Assembly: GCA_013398955.1 (NCBI GenBank) | Contig: VWPU01012291.1 | Coordinates: 84,062-148,061, forward strand | DNA: 64,000 nucleotides | Source of the DNA: Callaeas wilsoni | Lineage: Eukaryota > Chordata > Aves > Passeriformes > Callaeidae | Direction of reading: 5' to 3' | In this document: positions 1-12,384 of the stretch, piece after piece | How the letters are laid out: the number at the start of each line of letters is the position of its first letter | Position numbering within the stretch: position 1 is the first letter of the stretch | The notes under the pieces: model-generated | The model's database searches: none | Told to the model about the DNA's origin: nothing | What the model saw: only the letters and a program-made list of their open reading frames with translations | Translations under genes and position numbers: made by a program

Positions 1-799
1 ATTAATATTATAAATTCCACAGTAGATTGAACTGACAATGTTCCCTTTTCCTTTTGGAGCACTCCAAAGGGATGAGCTACTCCCTCAAATCAGCATTCAG
101 TTTGATCTCTGAAATAATCTCTCCTTGATACCTAAAGCCTCAAGGCCAGCAGCATAGTTAAACTCATATCCTCCTCTTACCAGTGTTATGTCTAGTGAAG
201 TGAGAAAAAAATAATGGAAAAGCCCATGTTCCTACAGTCTGCTCCACACATGACCAGGGCAAACTGATGCTCACTTCCCAGAACAAACCCTGTTGAGGTC
301 ACAGGCCGGGCAGGGCAGAGGGGGGTGGAGCAGGGAGGACTCTGGAGTGTCGCGGGCTCACGGGGGGATGTGGGCTGTGCACAGCCCCCGTGGGGGCCTG
401 ACCCAGCGCTGGGCTCTGCCCTCCCCGGGCCCCACAGGGAGGTGTGGGGCACAAGGGTGAGAAGAACATCTGTGAGGCACCAGGGCTCAAGGATCCTGAG
501 ACACGGCTGCTTCCCCCTCCTGCCCCACAGCTGTCCCACCTGCGCCTGTCTCATCCCTGGGAGATGCTCTTCCTCAGCACCCTCAGCCCATGCTGAACAC
601 TGCTCACCATCAAAAAGCTTTTCTAGTGCACACTCTGCATCACTTCTGCTGTCACAGGAGCCTGTTACTTGATGTCCTACCTATACTTGCCTTTTCTTCC
701 CACCAGTGTGACACTGAGACTTGATGAACTTCTTCTCCAGCCTTTATCTTCCTCTACTCAGCAGCTCCCTTTCTGCAGAAGCACTGCCTCTTCCTCATA
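1..799. other. No gene seen; flank of CR1 relic
   Basis: No exon, RNA gene or clear repeat is visible. About 280-560 is GC-rich, with short open frames on both strands that overlap one another and look like chance. Roughly 640-800 may be the continuation of the decayed CR1 copy that is recognisable just downstream, because its minus strand keeps loose resemblance to the region that follows the CR1 reverse transcriptase, but I cannot align it with confidence. Confidence 0.55.
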
Positions 800-1040
800 C
801 CCTGCATTGATTATTCCACCCAAGTTTTGTGCCTTGCACTTGTCTTTAATTTAATTCCTTTTTTTTCCTCCCCCAAAGCATTTCTGCAGTTTGTTGAACT
901 CATTTGAATTCTCATTCTGTTGTCCAATACATTTGCAGTCCCTCCTAGCTCTGTGCAACCTCTAAGTTTCATAAGTGCACTGTCAGTTCCATCATCCAGG
1001 TTGTTAATGGAAGTGTTGAACAGAACCGATGGCCTCCCTC
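800..1040 (-). pseudogene. Decayed CR1 LINE reverse-transcriptase fragment
   Basis: Read on the minus strand, the 113-codon frame ending at 811 contains SVLFNTSINNLDDGT and, a few residues on, CTELGG (about 907-1035). This matches the well-known stretch of CR1 ORF2 reverse transcriptase around its Asp-Asp catalytic box. The alignment places Gly and Cys where the two catalytic aspartates belong, so the enzyme is dead. Beyond residue 83 the protein match is lost, although the DNA still resembles CR1 near 825-860 (minus-strand AAGTGCAAGGC...CTTGGG), which implies a frameshift. In life the protein copies CR1 RNA into the genome by target-primed reverse transcription. This is an old, truncated internal fragment without a 3' end. 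The family match is from memory of conserved motifs; a BLASTX search would settle it. Confidence 0.7.
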
Positions 1041-2377
1041 CTCCCCAAGCCTCAGTCAGCCTCCCTGCCCCTTTTGAGGGCTTGCAGGGGATATTTTCCC
1101 CACAGAGGGGTGGAGGTACATCTAACACTGACTTCTGTGGAAGCTGTGACATCTCCCAGTGTGGTCAGTGAGCCACAAAGGCACAAACACAAATCCTGAA
1201 TACGCTGCTCAGCCCGCTGCAGACATCACCTTTATTCCATTTTAGCTCCAACCAGCCATGCATAACACCACAAAGGAAAGAAAGAAAGAAGAAAAGCTCC
1301 AGGGATTGTCCCGCTGCAAGTAAAATGTGTATTCTAAGAGAAATGAATGTTTACTTTCCCATTTATGTGAATCAATTAGCGATAAATATCCACAGGGCAC
1401 AGAAAAGTCTAACACAGATAACAAAGGATATGCCCCAAATAATGGAGGATTAGAAAAAGGCACGCATCAGTAATAAAATATCAGCTGCACATGCCACTTC
1501 AGAAGATTGCAAAACAGAGAAGAGTGAGTAGCTGAAGGAGGAGAGAAAGCAGAGGTGACGAGGAGATTGCAGGAGCAGTAAAGATAAATGATGACTGTGC
1601 TTTTTGAGTGTCTATGCGAGAGTTAAAAGAGTTCAGTGTAGAGCCAGGAAGGTCTCTGGGAGAACAGAAGGGTAATTTATAAACAAAAGAGTCAGACAGG
1701 GCTTCTATGCCCAAAAATAAGTCTCTTTTTTCCCAGTTCTATCAGTTCCTCTAAGGAAAGATATTGCCTTTCCCTTCAAACCTTACCTCTTGACAATACC
1801 GAAATAGAAAGATATATTTGCCCTAGCACTCTGATAGGACAATGGGAAATGGATGCCACGAGTCTGGAGAGAAAGAAACCCTTTAAGGATGAAAAAGGAC
1901 CAAAGTTAGAACTTTTCAGGAATTACATTTTATCTCATTAGAAATGTCACCAAAAAGGAATAAAAACTGCTTCCCCTTCCTCAATAGCTTCATTTCTTCT
2001 ATGATGTTTTTATCAAAAAATGAAATCTTTCCATCAGAAAACCTCTAGACTCCCAAACAAAACATATGTAGCTTTAAAGCAAATGGAGGGCCCCTAGTTA
2101 GGCTTTTTGGGGCTTTGAGGCACTATTGCAATGTAAATAATGAAAAACGAGCATCTCGAGGCCATTTAATTTTTTTTTAAACCCCTCACTAGGATTTTAA
2201 TATTGAGTTTTTCCAGACTTCAAGTAAATAACAAAAAGTGCTGAAAGGGTGACCCATTCCTTGTACCCACCCACGGCTGGGTCTACGAGGGACATTGGCA
2301 CCTACAAACCTGCACTGTCAGCCCTTGGGGGGAGGGCAGGAGGACACAGCTGTCCCAGGTGTGGGCGTCATGCCCAG
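1041..2377. other. No gene seen
   Basis: Unique-looking sequence. A short purine run of AAAG type lies at about 1272-1296. From about 1900 to 2240 the sequence is AT-rich with no recognised repeat. Open frames on both strands are short and do not look like exons. Confidence 0.6.
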
Positions 2378-2527
2378 CTCTTCTTCTTCTTCTTCTTCTT
2401 CTTCTTCTTCTTCTTCTTCTTCTTCTTCTTCTTCTTCTTCTTCTTCTTCTTCTTCTTCTTCTTCTCCTTCTCCTTCTCCTTCTCCTTCTCCTCCTCTTCC
2501 TCCTCCTTCTCCTTCTCCTCCTCCTCC
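2378..2527. repeat. 150-bp homopyrimidine microsatellite, (TTC)28 then TTC/TCC
   Basis: Every base from 2378 to 2527 on the plus strand is C or T. It begins with 28 perfect TTC units (2381-2464) and continues as alternating TTC and TCC hexamers that degenerate into TCC-rich sequence. Long frames through it (runs of Ser, Phe or Leu on the plus strand and of Glu or Lys on the minus strand) are artefacts of the repeat. GAA/TTC tracts of this type with mirror symmetry are known to form triplex (H-DNA) structures and to change length between individuals. Confidence 0.97.
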
Positions 2528-5500
2528 ACTGCTCTGGACCAGCAGCACCTCAGGCTGGCCCTACCTGCCCTGCCTGGCACCTCTCTTACTCGGGTCTTGC
2601 TGACAGGAAAGCATAAAAGGAATAAACAGGGAGTAAATCCAGAGGCGAGGGAAGAGCTGTTTTCATTCGGAGAAATTCTGTTTCTGTTTTTGGTTCTCAG
2701 CATGTCAGCAGAAACTCGAGGCTTGTCAGGAGGCTGCTCCCAATCCAGTAATTACTGGAGGTGCCTCTACTTGGCCCTGTCTTGATCTTACACTGCGATC
2801 GCTTTATTATTCAGTTTTATTTTATTATTCAGTTTGATTTGGCAGCTGCCTGAGAAACCTAAGGCTACTCAAGCTGTATATTTTAAGATCTCTAAAATCT
2901 GTTGATAGAAATTCTTTTAAAGTCTTCAGGCCTGAGTCAACATTGTTAATTCTGCAGCTCCAGCCCATCAGCTTGGCAGGACACTTCACACACGCATGCA
3001 CAGGGCTCAGCGGCAGCTTAAGGAGGGATCTGGCTGCAGAAGCCGTGGTTTTCCCTCTGGCTCCCAGCCAGCCCTGCTCAGGGGCATCATCTGAGGGCCT
3101 CAGCAGAGGCAGAAAAGGTTCAGCCCTTTGGACAGTGCCAGAAACAGACACTTAGAGCAGAGAAAACATGATTGCTGGAGGAACTGCTGGTGGAAATGAC
3201 AAGTAACAGCCCTGTTTACTGGGGGGGGGTTGGGTGTAACCCTGCTGGTTCTTCCTTCAGGGCCTGTAATGAAACTTTCTCAGTCATTACAAGCACTCTC
3301 CTTCTCCCCTTTTCTGCCAGGCCAGGGGAATTCTGGACCCTTATCCAGGAAGAGGCTGTCCCTCTGCAAGGATCTAAGAAAACCCCTCACCTCACTTTAT
3401 TGGGTCCTTGGATCTCGTCTCTTCCAGAGAGAGATTTGCAGGTTGTTTAATGTTCAGGTTTGATTTCCATCTGTACTTTGATTTCAGATTACTCTCCCTC
3501 CTCTCAGCCTTTTCATGATCAAAACTCAGATCCAGCTTCCCCCCTCTGACTTCAAACAGTTTTAATCCTGCCTCCCTAACATCTATTTTCCTTCTAATTC
3601 CCTGAAGAATTTCCCTTCTGGGATCGCCACTGTTCACATTCTCTTACATGTTCAAAGTCCTTCACATTCTTCTTTCATCCATGCCACGCTCCCCTATCAC
3701 AGACTCCTCTGATTCCACTTCTTCAAGGGCAGAAATGTGTATTTTCATCCACAATGTTAACAGGTTGGAAGAGCTGGATCCTCGGTGCCGCTCTGTGTTC
3801 ACACATCAGAGGGCCAAAGAGAGCCCAGGAGATGATTCATGTGGAGGCTTAGCCAGGGCTCTTCTGCCCGGAATCACCACGAGGCACAAAGGCCTTGTCC
3901 ACACACGGAATCTCTCCTGAGCTGGAGCAGGGGTTTGTGTCCAGCTTGCACCTGGAGCCACAGTCAGCAATCCCATCTTCTGTCCACTGCTGGAGGTCGT
4001 GGAGTGCAGGTGACTCTTTGTTAAAGAGAAGACACAGAGCTGGCCCTCAACCACAAAATACATTTGTTTTTATCTGTAGGACTTGGTATTTCCTTTAATA
4101 TCCTGCACTGCTGTCACCTGGTACTCAGCAGGTTGAGAAGGCACTACCAAATTACTACCACAAATATGTGACTTTGTTTAAGCATTGTCATTAACTTCGC
4201 TTTTCTGTGTAGTAATTAGTCCTTTAATTAGTCCTCTGATTGCTGCCAGCAGTGCTCCCCATCTCTTCTGGGTTTTCTGATGACAGAATCTCTGCTGAGA
4301 CTCCTCCTGGTAGGTGTGCTGGGTCACAGCTGAAGGACCGGTGGCCCTTGAGCCCCACGTTCCCTGCAGGCCCGTGCTCTGCTCCAGCCCCCACAGATCT
4401 CAGCTCTGCCACTGCTCCTCTTTCAGCCCTGCTGGGATCGCAGTGGTGGCAGCCCCGGGCTCTGTCCTTGTCCCTGTGCTGAGCAGGGGGCACTGCCAAG
4501 GTTTCCTTGGGGCTTTCAGCTTCTGGGTGCCTGCACTGTACTGCCCAGACCCTCCTGTTCTGCTGTTATAGAAACCCACCCTATAGGACAGCCCGTGGTG
4601 TTACACACTTCCCTTTAGAAGGTCACCACACATTTTTCTAGCAAAGGGCTTCTAAGCCTTATCCCAGGAGTGAATACATCACCACTCCAGCAATGCAAAC
4701 CATCTAGGATGGGACAAACTGCAGCATCAAACTCCCATTTCCCCTGACATCCTCCCAGGATAATGCTCAAGGGAGGAGAGAAGCCAGTGATAGCCCAAAC
4801 CAAACACAAGAGCTCTCCCATGAGGAGTCATTCAACATTTGTCACAAGAAACAAATCTGGATCACTCTGTGGTGCCGGGAAGCTGGAAAGGAGCACACGG
4901 AGCCCAGCTGCCAGGAGGTTTGTGCCTGGAGCTGTGCTCACAGCCAGGGGAGAAGCATGTCCCAAGCCTCACTGCTGTCCCTGAAGAGCAGCTGCCTTGT
5001 AAAATCTGCTTTCAGGCTAGTCCTCCTCTCCACATTTTAATACCCTGCAAATTCACATCATCTTTTACCTCTGAAAATATTTATTTGGGGCGCTTTCAAG
5101 ATAAAGTACTCATAGAAGTGCTAGAGTAGTTTTAGTATTAATAGGCAGTTTTACATCAGTTCTCACACGAGTCCCTTCTCATCCCAGCACTTGTGTACTT
5201 CCCAGTATTGAATTGCATAACATGACTAATACCTGTCACGCATAGCTTGCTCTTCCTCTTTTATGATAAAAAGGACACCGGATATCTAAGTATGAAATTT
5301 CCCTTTCTAGCAGCAATTTCATTTTTCCCAGGAGTCCTCCTCCTGGTCTCTTGGCATATCAGCTGCTCTGAATCAGTGGGGAGGTGCATATATACACATT
5401 TGGAAACATAAAAGCCAACTCAACCTGCTGTTAGAAGAACAAACAACTTCTAGGGCTATGTTCCCTTTTGGCAGATCTTTCCCTTTAGAAATTGTGAGGG

Positions 5501-5999
5501 AGCTGCCAGCTCCTCCATCACTGATCCTGCCAGGCCTACAGCTTCTGGCTTTGCACCTGAGCCTCGGAGCAGGCGAGGGGGCTCCGTGTCCAAGAAGCAC
5601 CTCAGACACAGCCACTGATTGTCTTCCATCTTTCTGTTGACTCCATCACATCCTGGGTCAGGCCTCTGTCTTGTCAGGCAACTTTTGATGTGTCCAGGCA
5701 CCTAAGACAACTGGAATCAAGGAGGGTTGGATGTGCCAGTATTGTGGGATCACTCTATCTGCCATTTTGAGGGCTCAGGTACTTTTTAAGGTCTGACCCT
5801 AAGGTATTCATCCACTGGGAGTCATACAATTAATCCAGTTCTGCTTTAGTCTGGTTTTGGGCTAATATCCAACACTACTCTTTCTCCCTGATCACACAGA
5901 TGGCAGAGAAAAGCCATTTAAAGGTAAGGATTTCTGGATAAGAAGAAGAGCCTGACAAGCAAAATGGAGACTAGGGGAGTATAGGCTTGAAACAGCATT
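2528..5999. other. No gene seen
   Basis: No recognisable exon, RNA gene or dated repeat. A run of nine G lies at 3221-3229. About 3450-3720 is pyrimidine-rich on the plus strand and may be an old repeat that I cannot name. Frames of up to about 100 codons occur on both strands and overlap one another. Confidence 0.55.
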
Positions 6000-6300
6000 T
6001 AAAATCATTACACTAACAGTGTGCAAATGTATTAAACCAGTTCAGAAATTTGCTATCGCTGGTCAATTGGAATCCTGGAGAAGTCAGTTAGGAGCCCTAA
6101 TGCATTGTATCTAATGCTGCAGTGGGGCTCAATGTACTAATTACATGTCAGTTTTCCAGTATTTCTGCCAGGACTATTTCAAACAAAAGAGAATTTTTCT
6201 TTAGAGGGTTTCAGCCCTGGTTTATTTAATTATGTTGGCATTTTCATATATAACGTGAAAATGCTAGCAGAGAGAAAACTGTCTTAGTCAGAGTGTACTG
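6000..6300. other. AT-rich candidate conserved non-coding element
   Basis: Low in repeats and AT-rich, with homeodomain-type sites (CTAATTAC at 6137-6144, TAATTA at 6227-6232), and no coding potential. This composition is typical of vertebrate developmental enhancers, but conservation itself cannot be seen from one sequence. Confidence 0.27.
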
Positions 6301-9300
6301 GGGAAAAGCAAAGGAGAAAGAGATTTGAGAAGGACGCTGATCCTGGTTGCTGAATGCTTTCAGGAGCTTGGAAGGGATCAAATGAAGAACAGATGTAACA
6401 GGAGCCTCAACATCTCAAACGCCTCTGATCCTTCCAGAGCATTACCCAGGGTGGGGAGGACTGCAGTGGATAAACTCCTGATAGCACCGAACAGGTGTGG
6501 TGTAAACATCTTGTTCAGCATCAGAGACCAAAATACTGCTAAAAATATGCCATTATTTACCCCAAGAAATCCTGAGGAAGCTTCTAGACTGATCCAGGTG
6601 TGCCCTTGCCTTCTTCCCTCCTTACCACGTGAGCCTGAACACAGGGGTGTCCCTCGTGTTTATATTTCACCCACTCTTGTGGAGTTTGTTTTCCTCCTTC
6701 CTTCTCAGTGCAGTTACTGACCTGGACTAAGAACATCCTGACTGGAAGGAGAAAAGGGCAAAACTGCCGCAGCTCACTGGTAAGAAGCTAAATGGGACAT
6801 TAGTCTCCAACCTTGGCTCAGGGTTACCTATATTAAAAGTACAAACACATGGCAGGCACCAGGAGCTACTAATTTCAGCAGCAGTTCTCACAGAGGGGAC
6901 CTTCCCAAAATAGCTCTGCTTTTGCATCATTTCCATTTAAAAACAGTTTTAAATGAAATATGCTTGTGGTCTGTCATTCTTGCAAAGTTAACTCTAGAAA
7001 AGTCTAGTCTGATAAAAATTTCACTTAATATGCCTCAAGAGTTTCAAAGCTGTGAAAGTCTCTTCATTCTGTGTTTTCAAAATGAAACTTTCAGACTTCC
7101 TAATTTCTGCTTTGAAATAATATTTTAAAAACCATTGTCTTCTTCAGTTTAGACCAAAAAAGAAGCTGTCTAAAGGATGTCAAAGGGAAGATACAGCATT
7201 TTGACTCACTTGAAGGAAAGGCATCTGTTTATCTGATGGACATTTCTTTTCTTTGGTCACAAACTTTACAAATCAGACTTTTTGGAGGAATCCTGAAGCA
7301 GACTGGGAAATCCTCTGAAATCACCTAACTTCTCATGAGCTGGGAAAAACACCCTAATCCTTACTATAGAGATTGAAGAAACATTTTGACAGGCAGCCTT
7401 TAGTCAAGGGTAACAGAAATGATTGCTGCTGTCTCTTGCTGTTTCAGAAATAATCCACAAGAAACTGGTGGCTGCCAATGAGGAACAGCTGTTCATTAAG
7501 AAACCCAGTCGAACTGATAGCCAAAAAACCTGTTCTCTGCCAAACTCAAAGGGAATACACCGCAAAAACACCTTTCATACCATGTAGGCAGCTTCTACAT
7601 TTTCAAAAAGCCATATTTGTGCCAATTTCACTGAGATGATAAGCCCAGTCAATTCTCTGATTCCCCCCAGTGTAAACTGAAGTCAGTCAGATTCGGAGCA
7701 ATTCACTTCTCTCACAGCTCACGACACAGCTCACACACAAATGGCAGCACAGGCTGATAAACCAGGCAGAGATGACAGTGAATAAACTGCTCGTTAAAAT
7801 AATAATACTGCTAGCACTAAAGAATAACGAAAACCTATTTCACACAGTTGTACCTGCCCTGGTTATTCTGTACAGAGAACTACAGGAGCTTGGATAGGGC
7901 ATTGAAGGCATCTGAGACAGGATGGTGGGAACACGCGGGACCTGGATAACTCTCCATTCCACAAACACCCCAGCTCAGCTCCGGTAACTGATTGGCTTCA
8001 CTTGCTTTTTCACTTTTTAATTGCCCCTTTCAACTAAAGCCACCTGAACTCATTTGTTTCTTAAATGAGAAAGTTTTGTGCCTCCTCACCCTCTCCTTCT
8101 CCTGTTCATCTCAATGCTTTGATAATTTTTTTCTTGGAAACACCATGTTTCAAATGAATGTGATATTCCATATTTAGAGGTTAATGGAATATTTAAGCTC
8201 CAGTTTCCAAAACTGGGTGCTCTGCAGCATGAGGAAAACGAAGCAAGGCTGACTCTAATCACCCTGAGCGTGCTGCCACAGGGCAGGAGCGTGCTCTCCT
8301 CACCTCTGACTGAGCACAGCGCTCAGCTGCAGCCAGCCAGGCTCTGCCAGAGGAGGGGAGGACTTCAGCACATGGCCCTGGACACACAGCATTCTCGAAC
8401 ACATTTACATTACCCCTAGGCTTTCCAGTCCATCCCACACCCCAAACGGAACTCGAGCCGTCAGTGTTGAAGGGCTGCAAAGGATCCTTTGTAGGGGAGG
8501 GCCTGTAGCCGTGTGGTTCTCGTGCTGTCTCCTGGCCGTAGGACAGCAAGGCAGAGCTTCACAACACCAGGTTTGCCACCAGGACCTCGTGGGGTGCGTG
8601 TCCTTTGTGCTCTGCTGAGGGGAGACAAACTGGGGCCGCACCCAGACGTGGAGATTCCTCTGCTGGCCAAGCCTCCATCTCCCCTGGTTCCCCACACCTG
8701 CAGGCTGGGCTCAAGCCGGGCGCAGAGAGCGTTAAGATGCCAGGAAAAGAGTGTAAAAAAGAGAGACTGTCATGGCCAAAGGAAACAGCGAAGCGTAACC
8801 AAAAGCAGTATATTTAACCTAAAATAGAAGAATGTTAAGTCTAATAACCTCACCAGGCTCTTTGTTTAGAATTTAAATGAGCTCTCTAAGGAATTTAGCC
8901 AGGTCACAGTCCTGACACCAAAACCATGCAATAAATGATGTTTCAGTTTGCTGGCACATGTGAGTATGTGGATGGGTTTTCATTCAGTAACAAACTGAAT
9001 TGACTTTTTGTTTTTAAAGTTAGACAAACATTTTTCTAAAATCAGTTTTTAAAAATATCCATGGCATTTCAGATGCATAATTTCTTTTGGCATTAAGTAA
9101 AATATTCTTTTTTAGGTGAAGTTGTCACGTTCTTCACAGCTTCCAGAAAATGCAGGAAATTGAAACAAAAGCAGTTTTTAAGAGAACTGAATTATTAGAA
9201 GTTTGTGATTTATTCATCTTCCCCACTGCTCCCCAATAAAGATGTGATTTTATTGAATAATCTGTTGTTTGTTGTTCAGAAATGTTCTCCTAGCTTTCAT

Positions 9301-12042
9301 TAACACAATTCCTCAGAAGATAACTGATGTTGCAGAGCTGGACAGATCGTGGCTGCCACAAACACAGCACCCTTTCCATCTACTGTGCATGGCACAGTGT
9401 TCACTGGCAGCGGTTTGCAGAGGTGGAGCACCCACTCATCAAACCCGAAACCTGAGCTGCTTCCTGTGGTGGGACTGAGGTGCAGGGGACAGCTCTAGCA
9501 TTTTCTGTGAGTTTTTAGCAGCCTCTGCTCGGCAGGGAGGGATGCATGGGCACCAGCTTGCCCAGCCCAGCCGTTCTCAGTGGCTGGCCCAGCTGGGAAC
9601 CACAGCAGGCCTGGAGCCAAAACAGCCGGAGCTCCCTCAGGGCCCTGCCCAAGGTGAGAAACGCGCTTTCCCCAGAGGATGATGGGCACACCAAGGGATG
9701 GTGGGACACTCCACGTGTCAGTGGTGCCCAAGCAATGTTTCCTTGCAGTTGAGGTCTGGAGGGGAGTCCAGTAAAGGTGAACTTTCTGCAGTGCCCCAAA
9801 AGATCAGGCTTTCTTACCCAGGGTGACAACACCCCAACACACAGCAGGCTCTCAGTCCTGCCCTGGTGCACCTTGGTTTGCTCGTGTCCTATTTGCAGAG
9901 CCCTGGCAGGGTATCTCTGCACGCACAATCTACTGAATATTTCCTAGACGAATATAAACCATATTTTAACTGCTGTACCATAATTCTCTTCTTTTAATTA
10001 GAAAGTGTGCTAAATACTCGTGTCCTTGGGGATTCTCATTGAACTAGTCAGGTTTCTGATCATGGAACTTTCGCGTTAATGAGACTTTTAGTTTGACTTA
10101 CAAAAGCTCTTACATTTACACAGTCAGGCTTTTAACTTCAAAGTCCTTGAGAATTGTTGCTGTGCATCTGCCTTGTCTGGGGCCCTAATTCACAGTTCTG
10201 GTCTCTGTTTATTATATAGGGAATGTTTTGTTTAGTGTTTATAGATATATATTTACAGCATTTAGGGATATTAGAGCTTATACCAAGCTCCATTACTATA
10301 AACACTGATCAAAGGGAGAGTTAAGTGAAGCTGAAGCACTAGAGGAAAATATTTCTGCAGTCACGATGGGAAGGTACAGCTGAGAGCAGAGGGGAAGCTG
10401 CCTGCCTGGTTATGCCACTTTCAAACCCTCCAGCCTTTCTCTCTGCCTTCCTCTCCTGCCAACCACCAACCCCAAATGCCTTTTGACAGAGCAGGGAAAG
10501 CACCTCGGCTCTTGCAAAGATCAGCAAGTGTGTTTGTGTGGCACTGCCTATATCCAGGCACATACAGTGTTTTGCAAGCTCCAGGAAGGCTGTAAATGCC
10601 AGGCAACAGGCAGTGCTGAAGTCTGTGTTTTTATTATATTTCCTAGTTTCTTTTTTTTTTTTCCTTTGGGAGAAAGAAAAAGAAATTATTTTGGTGACCA
10701 TTTAAGTCAGTGTAGATCCATAAATACTTTTCCACTGTGTTTATTCTTCTTATGCTGCTGTGAATGTTTTTCTAGAGTTCCACTAATGCCCTTGTAAGTC
10801 ATATATCACATCCATCTCCTCATCAGCGTTCCTTTTAAACCCTGTCACTCAGGGAAAACCAGAGAAGTTGGTTGCAGCTTGAACATGGCCAGCTTTCAGG
10901 CAGTTCACTGTTCAGCTTTAGGGAGGATTAGGAGTGCAGTGCTCAGTTACTGTAGCACAAGGTTCTAACACTGATGTGCCCTCCCCGCAGCCCTTGCACA
11001 CCTTTGCACACCTGCTGTCACCCTCCCTCTGCTGCTTTCTGCATGGTCACTGCTCCTCTGATGAACCGAGGCCCCTGTTCAAACAGCCCCCCTGCCACAC
11101 ACACACACAAATTAATACTAGATACCAAGCTTTGAGCATGGGTATGACCTATACTGAATGGCTCCAGACAAAAACTAGGAATTTGGGTAATTTAGGATCC
11201 TAACCTGACTCTTGGGAATAGTTGGCCTTAGATGTGGTTTGTGACCACTTGAAACTCCATCTTTTAGGCCTGTTAGGAGAACATCAGGCTCGACTGGGAG
11301 CCACAGGGACCAGCTGAGGAGCAGCGCTTCCCAGGTGTTTGCCATGCACCCTGGAGCTCCCCAAAACTGGGATAAACAGGTGTGAACTCAAAGCTGAGAG
11401 AAGATGAAAGAAGACTCTCGAGCACACTGAGCAAACTTGTCCTCAGGGAAAGCTGAAGTGATGCACAGGAGCACAAACCCACCCTCCACCCTCACTGACT
11501 TGCAGCAAAGACCCACTGGGACTTCAGCAGCATTTCCCAACCTTTCTCTAGCTATGAACCGGAGGAAACAACAGGTTCATCCTGGAAGCAAGAACCCTCC
11601 AGTGAGGAGGAATAAGCAATGTTTGGTGCATTCATAATATAGATATTATTTGGCAAACTAGTTAAACAAATTGTTTCCTTTCAGGCTCCTAGTGATGTGT
11701 GTGGTTGGCAAGTCTTCCTCCCTGCTGCTCGGCCACCTGCTCTCCCTCCTGCTAAGTGAGCTCCATCTCCAGCCCCAGCTGCTCCGGCTGCACGAGGCTG
11801 CCTCAGCCTCAGCCAGCCACGCGGTGCCTGCTGTACAGCCACGGGCAAAGGGCTTTTCCATCAGCACCACGGGCATCTTTCAACCAATGCCTTCCCCACT
11901 GGGCAGGGTTTGCTGTCTCACGCTGAGAATCCTGGGCGTGTGGGTGTGTTTTGAGAGGCATCACACCAGACTGGTCATTGCTGGTGAGTTCCAGTGGAGA
12001 TGGACTGGCCCACACTGAGGGTTGAGGCAGCCACTGGACATG
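6301..12042. other. No gene seen; minor simple repeats
   Basis: Unique sequence with no supportable exon. About 10000-10330 is another AT-rich block. A pure T run lies near 10650-10660, and a short CA repeat at about 11097-11109. About 8240-8760 and 9480-9760 are GC-rich, with many overlapping chance frames. No CR1 or LTR terminus was recognised here. Confidence 0.55.
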
Positions 12043-12384
12043 TGTGGATGCTGAAATGCTGTTAGCAGGGAAATTTTCTCTTCTTGCATTCATTCTGTGA
12101 GAACTTTTCCTTTGCTGTGTAAGCTATGTAAACAATAGATAGGGTTTTTGTCAATAGCATTCATATCTGGTATCTTCTGACCTTGTGTACATTATATTAG
12201 GAAAAAACATTTCTAAGAGGGTGTCTGAGACTTTGACCAATCACCCTAGGAGAAGTGTGAGCACTGTTCAATTGCTTTATGGAACTAGAATATATAAATG
12301 GTATTGTAAATTTAATAAATAATTCATTCCTTGCTCTGGACTCCTGCCTCGCTGCATCTCTGAACCCCTGCTTGGAAGCCCACA
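12043..12384 (+). mobile_element. Solo LTR, ERVK-like, copy 1
   Basis: A 342-bp element that begins TGTGGATGCTG and ends AAGCCCACA, so it has TG...CA termini. Internal signals run in order: CCAAT at about 12238, TATATAAAT at 12291-12299, AATAAA at 12314-12319, then about 65 bases of U5-like sequence. It is about 97% identical to the copy at 22287-22627 (nine substitutions and one single-base indel by my count). The flanking hexamers are GACATG (12037-12042) and GATGTG (12385-12390); both are one step from GACGTG by CpG decay, which fits an original 6-bp target duplication. There is no internal retroviral sequence on either side, so this is a solo LTR left by LTR-LTR recombination. Class is inferred from the 6-bp duplication. 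Confidence 0.88.

Noticed and set aside
2249..2785. Frames of up to 178 codons through the TTC tract (poly-Phe, poly-Ser, poly-Leu, and poly-Glu/Lys on the minus strand)
   Set aside because: All five frames exist only because a pure TTC/TCC repeat has no stop codons; the flanks have no coding signal.
7640..7720. Possible ancient L3-like repeat around CCCAGTGTAAACTGAAGTCAG
   Set aside because: The resemblance to old sauropsid repeat wording is too short and diverged to list as a feature.
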